Source of the DNA: Thiocapsa rosea
GTDB taxonomy: Bacteria > Pseudomonadota > Gammaproteobacteria > Chromatiales > Chromatiaceae
Assembly (NCBI RefSeq): GCF_003634315.1
Contig: NZ_RBXL01000001.1
Coordinates: 914,501 to 978,500 of the forward strand
Reading direction: 5' to 3'
DNA: 64,000 bases
In this document: positions 61,291 to 64,000 of the stretch, one piece after another
Position numbering within the stretch: the first letter of the stretch is position 1
Layout: every line of letters starts with the position of its first letter
Notes under the pieces: model-generated
The model's database searches: none
Seen by the model: only the letters and a program-made list of their open reading frames with translations
What the model was told of the DNA's origin: nothing
Position numbers and translations under genes: made by a program

Positions 61291-62814
61291 ATGATTGAAG
61301 AGCCCGTCCAGGACGCCGTCGAGACCATGCTGCCAGAGGTCGTCGCAGCCGTCGATCTCGGATCCAATAGCTTTCACATGATCGTCGCCCGCATCGGCAA
61401 CGGTCACATGCAGGTGACCGATCGCCTCAAGGAGATGGTCCGACTCGGCGAAGGCGTGGGCGAGGACAAGCAGCTCGACGCGCAGGTCGCCGAGCGCGCC
61501 TTGGCGTGCCTGGAGCGATTCGGCCAGAGGCTCCGTGGCTTCCCTCCCGGCAGCGTGCGTGCGGTCGGAACCAATACCTTGCGCCAGCTCGCGCCCGACA
61601 GCGATTTTCTCCCCCGGGCGGAAGCCAAGCTCGGTCACCCGATCGAGGTCATCGCGGGCCGCGAAGAGGCGCGGCTGATCTACCTCGGCGTCGCCCACGA
61701 TCTAGCCGCAGGCACCGAGCGCCGCCTCGTCGTCGACATCGGCGGCGGCAGCACGGAGATCATCGTCGGGCTCGGTTTTTCTCCGCGCCTGCGCGAGAGC
61801 CTGCACATGGGCTGCGTGAGCATGTCGCGCCGTCATTTCGCCGACGGGCGCATCACCGCCCGGGCCATGGAAAAGGCCGAGCTTACGGGAGCGCTCGAGG
61901 TGCGGCCCGTACGCGAGCTGTTTCGCCGCACGGGCTGGCAAACGGCCGTGGGCAGCTCCGGCACCATCAAATCCATCGCAGCTGTCGTGGCGGCCGAAGG
62001 CTGGTGCGAGGACGGGATCTCGGCGACGGCGCTGCTGCGACTTCGCGATGCGCTCGTGGAGACGGGCCGAATCTCCGCCCTCGCGCTCAAGGGCTTGGCC
62101 GAGGAGCGTAAGCCGGTCTTCGCCGGCGGTGTCGCCGTCCTGCGATCGGTCTTCGAGACGCTCGGGATCCAACATCTGCAGGTCTCGGAATACGCACTGC
62201 GTGAAGGCTTGATCTACGAAACGATGGGGCGCAGCCAACACGTGGACGTCCGGGAACGCACCGTCGAGACCCTCGGCCGACACTTTCAGATCGATCAGGA
62301 CCACGCCCAGCGCGTCCGGGCGACGGCCGTGGCCCTCTTGCGCCGACTCGCCGGGCCTTGGTCGCTGCAGGACCCCAACCACAGGCTCATGCTCGCGTGG
62401 GCGGCACGACTCCACGAAATCGGCGTCATGGTCGCCCACAGCCAGCACCAGAAACACGGGGCCTATTTGCTGCGCAACGCCGATCTCGCCGGCTTCACGC
62501 GACCGGAGCAAATGCTGCTCGCCGTCTTGGTGCTCGGACACAGAAGGAAGTTTCCCGTCCAAGAGCTCGCGGTCCTACCCCGCGAGACCGGGGAGGCGGC
62601 GCGCAGGCTCTGCATGATCCTGCGGCTGGCCGTTCTGCTGCATCGCGGTCGCTCCTCGGAAAGCAAACCCAATCCGACGCTCACGACCGACGGGGACAAC
62701 CTCGCCTTGAGCTTCCCGGACGATTGGCTCGCCGATCACCCCTTGACCCGGTTGGAGCTTGAAGAGGAGGCCGAGCGCCTGGCTTCCGCGGGGATTCGCC
62801 TGGAATTCGGATGA
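61291..62814 (+). CDS. ppx: Exopolyphosphatase
   Basis: A 507-residue Ppx/GppA phosphatase. The actin-like fold has VAAVDLGSNSFHMIVARI near the N terminus, RAVGTNTLRQ, VVDIGGGSTEIIVG and GSSGTIKSI. The C-terminal ~200 residues are the HD-like domain (LAWAARLHEIG, YLLRNADLAGFTRPEQ). It releases phosphate from long-chain polyphosphate; GppA activity on pppGpp cannot be excluded. Start chosen at 61291. Confidence 0.93.
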   Translation: MIEEPVQDAVETMLPEVVAAVDLGSNSFHMIVARIGNGHMQVTDRLKEMVRLGEGVGEDKQLDAQVAERALACLERFGQRLRGFPPGSVRAVGTNTLRQLAPDSDFLPRAEAKLGHPIEVIAGREEARLIYLGVAHDLAAGTERRLVVDIGGGSTEIIVGLGFSPRLRESLHMGCVSMSRRHFADGRITARAMEKAELTGALEVRPVRELFRRTGWQTAVGSSGTIKSIAAVVAAEGWCEDGISATALLRLRDALVETGRISALALKGLAEERKPVFAGGVAVLRSVFETLGIQHLQVSEYALREGLIYETMGRSQHVDVRERTVETLGRHFQIDQDHAQRVRATAVALLRRLAGPWSLQDPNHRLMLAWAARLHEIGVMVAHSQHQKHGAYLLRNADLAGFTRPEQMLLAVLVLGHRRKFPVQELAVLPRETGEAARRLCMILRLAVLLHRGRSSESKPNPTLTTDGDNLALSFPDDWLADHPLTRLELEEEAERLASAGIRLEFG

Positions 62815-62983
62815 GCCTGTCGGGTCCGCCCGGATGGAACCACCTGCTCGCCCGTATCCTTTTCCCCTCATCCTGGTAAAATTACAAGTGAACCTGGGTT
62901 CGCCACCGCAGACCCCGGAACGGAATTTTCCCGCCGCCGCGGTATCGCGCGCGGTTTCAACGCCGCTAAACTGGAGGACAACA

Positions 62984-63403
62984 ATGGCCGCACTTTTTTC
63001 AGCAGACTGGATGAACCATCTTAAGGACGCTTGGAACGGTGAGCCGGAGGTCACGGACAAGCTGGCCGAGATCGACTTCAACTCGGTGATCTATTGTGGA
63101 TTCAAAGACGAAGAGAATCCGCGCGGCGTCTTCGTCGTCGAAAAGGGCGTCTGCGTGCGGGCCGGCGCTTGGTCGGAGACGGATCCGCCCGCCAACTGGG
63201 ACATGCGCGCGGACCTCAAGGATTGGCTCAAGTGGGTCGAGAAGGGCATCGGTATGGCCGGCATGGGCACCGCCTTCATGACCGGCAAGCTCAAGTTCAA
63301 GGAAGGTGACTACAAGGCGATGCTGAAGGACCCGCGCATGGCCAATCCCTTCGTGAAGAGCTTCGGGCTCATGCAGCAGATTCCGACGGACGAACTCGGC
63401 TGA
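62984..63403 (+). CDS. SCP2 sterol-binding domain protein
   Basis: A 139-residue soluble lipid-binding-fold protein. It keeps the pattern VIYCGFKDEENPRGVFVVEKGVC, WDMRADLKDWLKWVEKG and FMTGKLKFKEGDYKAMLKDP, typical of SCP2 domains. GGAGGACAACA is the ribosome site. The ligand is unknown. Many methylotrophs and purple bacteria carry such genes singly. Confidence 0.8.
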   Translation: MAALFSADWMNHLKDAWNGEPEVTDKLAEIDFNSVIYCGFKDEENPRGVFVVEKGVCVRAGAWSETDPPANWDMRADLKDWLKWVEKGIGMAGMGTAFMTGKLKFKEGDYKAMLKDPRMANPFVKSFGLMQQIPTDELG

Positions 63404-63410
63404 ACCTGAA

Positions 63411-63491
63411 CCGCGCCGGCAGTAACATCAATCGTTTCGAGGTGACTGCGAGGTCACCTCGGACAACCGACTCGGCGGGACGCGGTTCAGG
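63411..63491. repeat. Diverged intergenic module
   Basis: Edges TGAACCGCGCC and GGGACGCGGTTCA with a different interior (GAGGTGACTGCGAGGTCACCTC hairpin). A remote family member about 8 bases after the SCP2 gene stop. Confidence 0.6.
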
Positions 63492-63547
63492 TTGATTGAA
63501 GATCTTCCCGCGCTTGGCGTCTTGGCCTAATAACAGCTCGTTTCGGA

Positions 63548-64000
63548 TTAGCCAAGCGCATACCCCGCGTCGACGTTGAGGCACGCACCGGTAATCCTGC
63601 GCGCATTCTCGGACGCAAGAAAGAGGACGGCACGGGCCACGTCGTTCGGCTCGACGGCCTCTTGGCGTAAGCGATGACGGCGCTTCACGGTCGAGGCGAT
63701 CAGATCGCTCGCCCCTCCCCACATCGGGGATTCCACCACGCCCGGAGCCACAGCGTTCACCCGAATGCCGCGTGACCCCAACGCCATCGCCAATCGCCGC
63801 GTCAACATCTCCAGACCCGCCTTGCTGGCGGAATAGCTGGTCGATGTGCAGGTCTCGAAGGGGTGCTGCGCGCAGGCCGACGACATGTTGATCACGACCG
63901 GAGCGGCGCTTTGCTCCAACACGCCGAGACAGGCTTGGGTCAGGGCAAAAGGCGCAATCAGGTTGACCTCCAGGGTCGTCCGCCAGGCATCGACCGTCTC
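63548..64000 (-). CDS. SDR-family oxidoreductase (5' end outside the window)
   Basis: The last ~150 codons of a short-chain dehydrogenase/reductase. Visible are EVNLIAPFALTQACLGVL, the catalytic Ser in VVINMSSACAQHP, the YSASKAG active-site Tyr and Lys, RVNAVAPGVVESPM and the C-terminal GACLNVDAGYALG. The N-terminal NAD(P)-binding Gly motif lies beyond 64000. The substrate cannot be told. Confidence 0.9.
   Translation of the reverse strand, partial: ETVDAWRTTLEVNLIAPFALTQACLGVLEQSAAPVVINMSSACAQHPFETCTSTSYSASKAGLEMLTRRLAMALGSRGIRVNAVAPGVVESPMWGGASDLIASTVKRRHRLRQEAVEPNDVARAVLFLASENARRITGACLNVDAGYALG

Overview
The window reads as a chromosomal segment of a GC-rich gammaproteobacterium, most likely a purple sulfur bacterium (Chromatiaceae, Thiocapsa-like). 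That assignment is an inference. It rests on a bidirectional NAD-reducing hydrogenase operon of the hoxEFUYH type, on the general gene content (ksgA, lon, uvrA, recQ, ppx, a split-type metH), and on the strong GC bias. I recognised no rRNA, tRNA or CRISPR locus.

Layout. 0-10 kb: a Ycf46-like AAA ATPase, cbpA-cbpM co-chaperone genes, nadC with a DUF1631 gene, ampD, an LpxH-like hydrolase and an unrecognised two-gene unit. 10.5-18.3 kb: pssA, then hoxE-hoxF-(repeat)-hoxU-hoxY-small gene-hoxH-hoxW, then a secreted rhodanese-like protein. 18.3-25 kb: a CYTH/CHAD protein, transaldolase, ksgA and lon. 25-31 kb: the dTDP-rhamnose operon rmlBACD, ssb, a YajR-like MFS transporter and a small coiled-coil gene. 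31.3-34.2 kb: uvrA.

From about 34.2 to 55.7 kb, between uvrA and metH, lies an accessory island. It holds an ATPase/DUF4435 pair resembling the PARIS defence system, split by an ISAzo13-family insertion with a TAA duplication. It also holds a PIN toxin gene whose antitoxin gene is cut by an IS66-family element (8-bp target duplication), a YoeB-type toxin inactivated by a nonsense codon, an intact ParDE-type pair, and relics of DUF433/DUF5615, Phd, RAYT transposase, UmuC, YbhB, a sugar-binding protein, a serine protease and the HsdR subunit of a type I restriction enzyme. A transglutaminase-Anbu pair, a D-cysteine desulfhydrase-like gene and a Na/Pi-cotransporter-like gene appear intact. 55.7-64 kb returns to housekeeping genes: metH (without the homocysteine domain), recQ, ppx, an SCP2 protein and a truncated SDR gene.

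The most striking non-coding signal is a family of roughly 86-88-bp intergenic modules bounded by TTAAACCGCG...CGCGGTTTAA. At least ten genes take their stop codon from the outer edge of such a module (cbpM, nadC, the 8684 gene, hoxF, hoxW, tal, rmlD, ssb, the hsdR relic, metH), and ksgA takes the first base of its start codon from one. Several loci carry two modules joined by an AT-rich linker of about 20 bp. One module has been split by another palindromic repeat, and one sits inside the hox operon.
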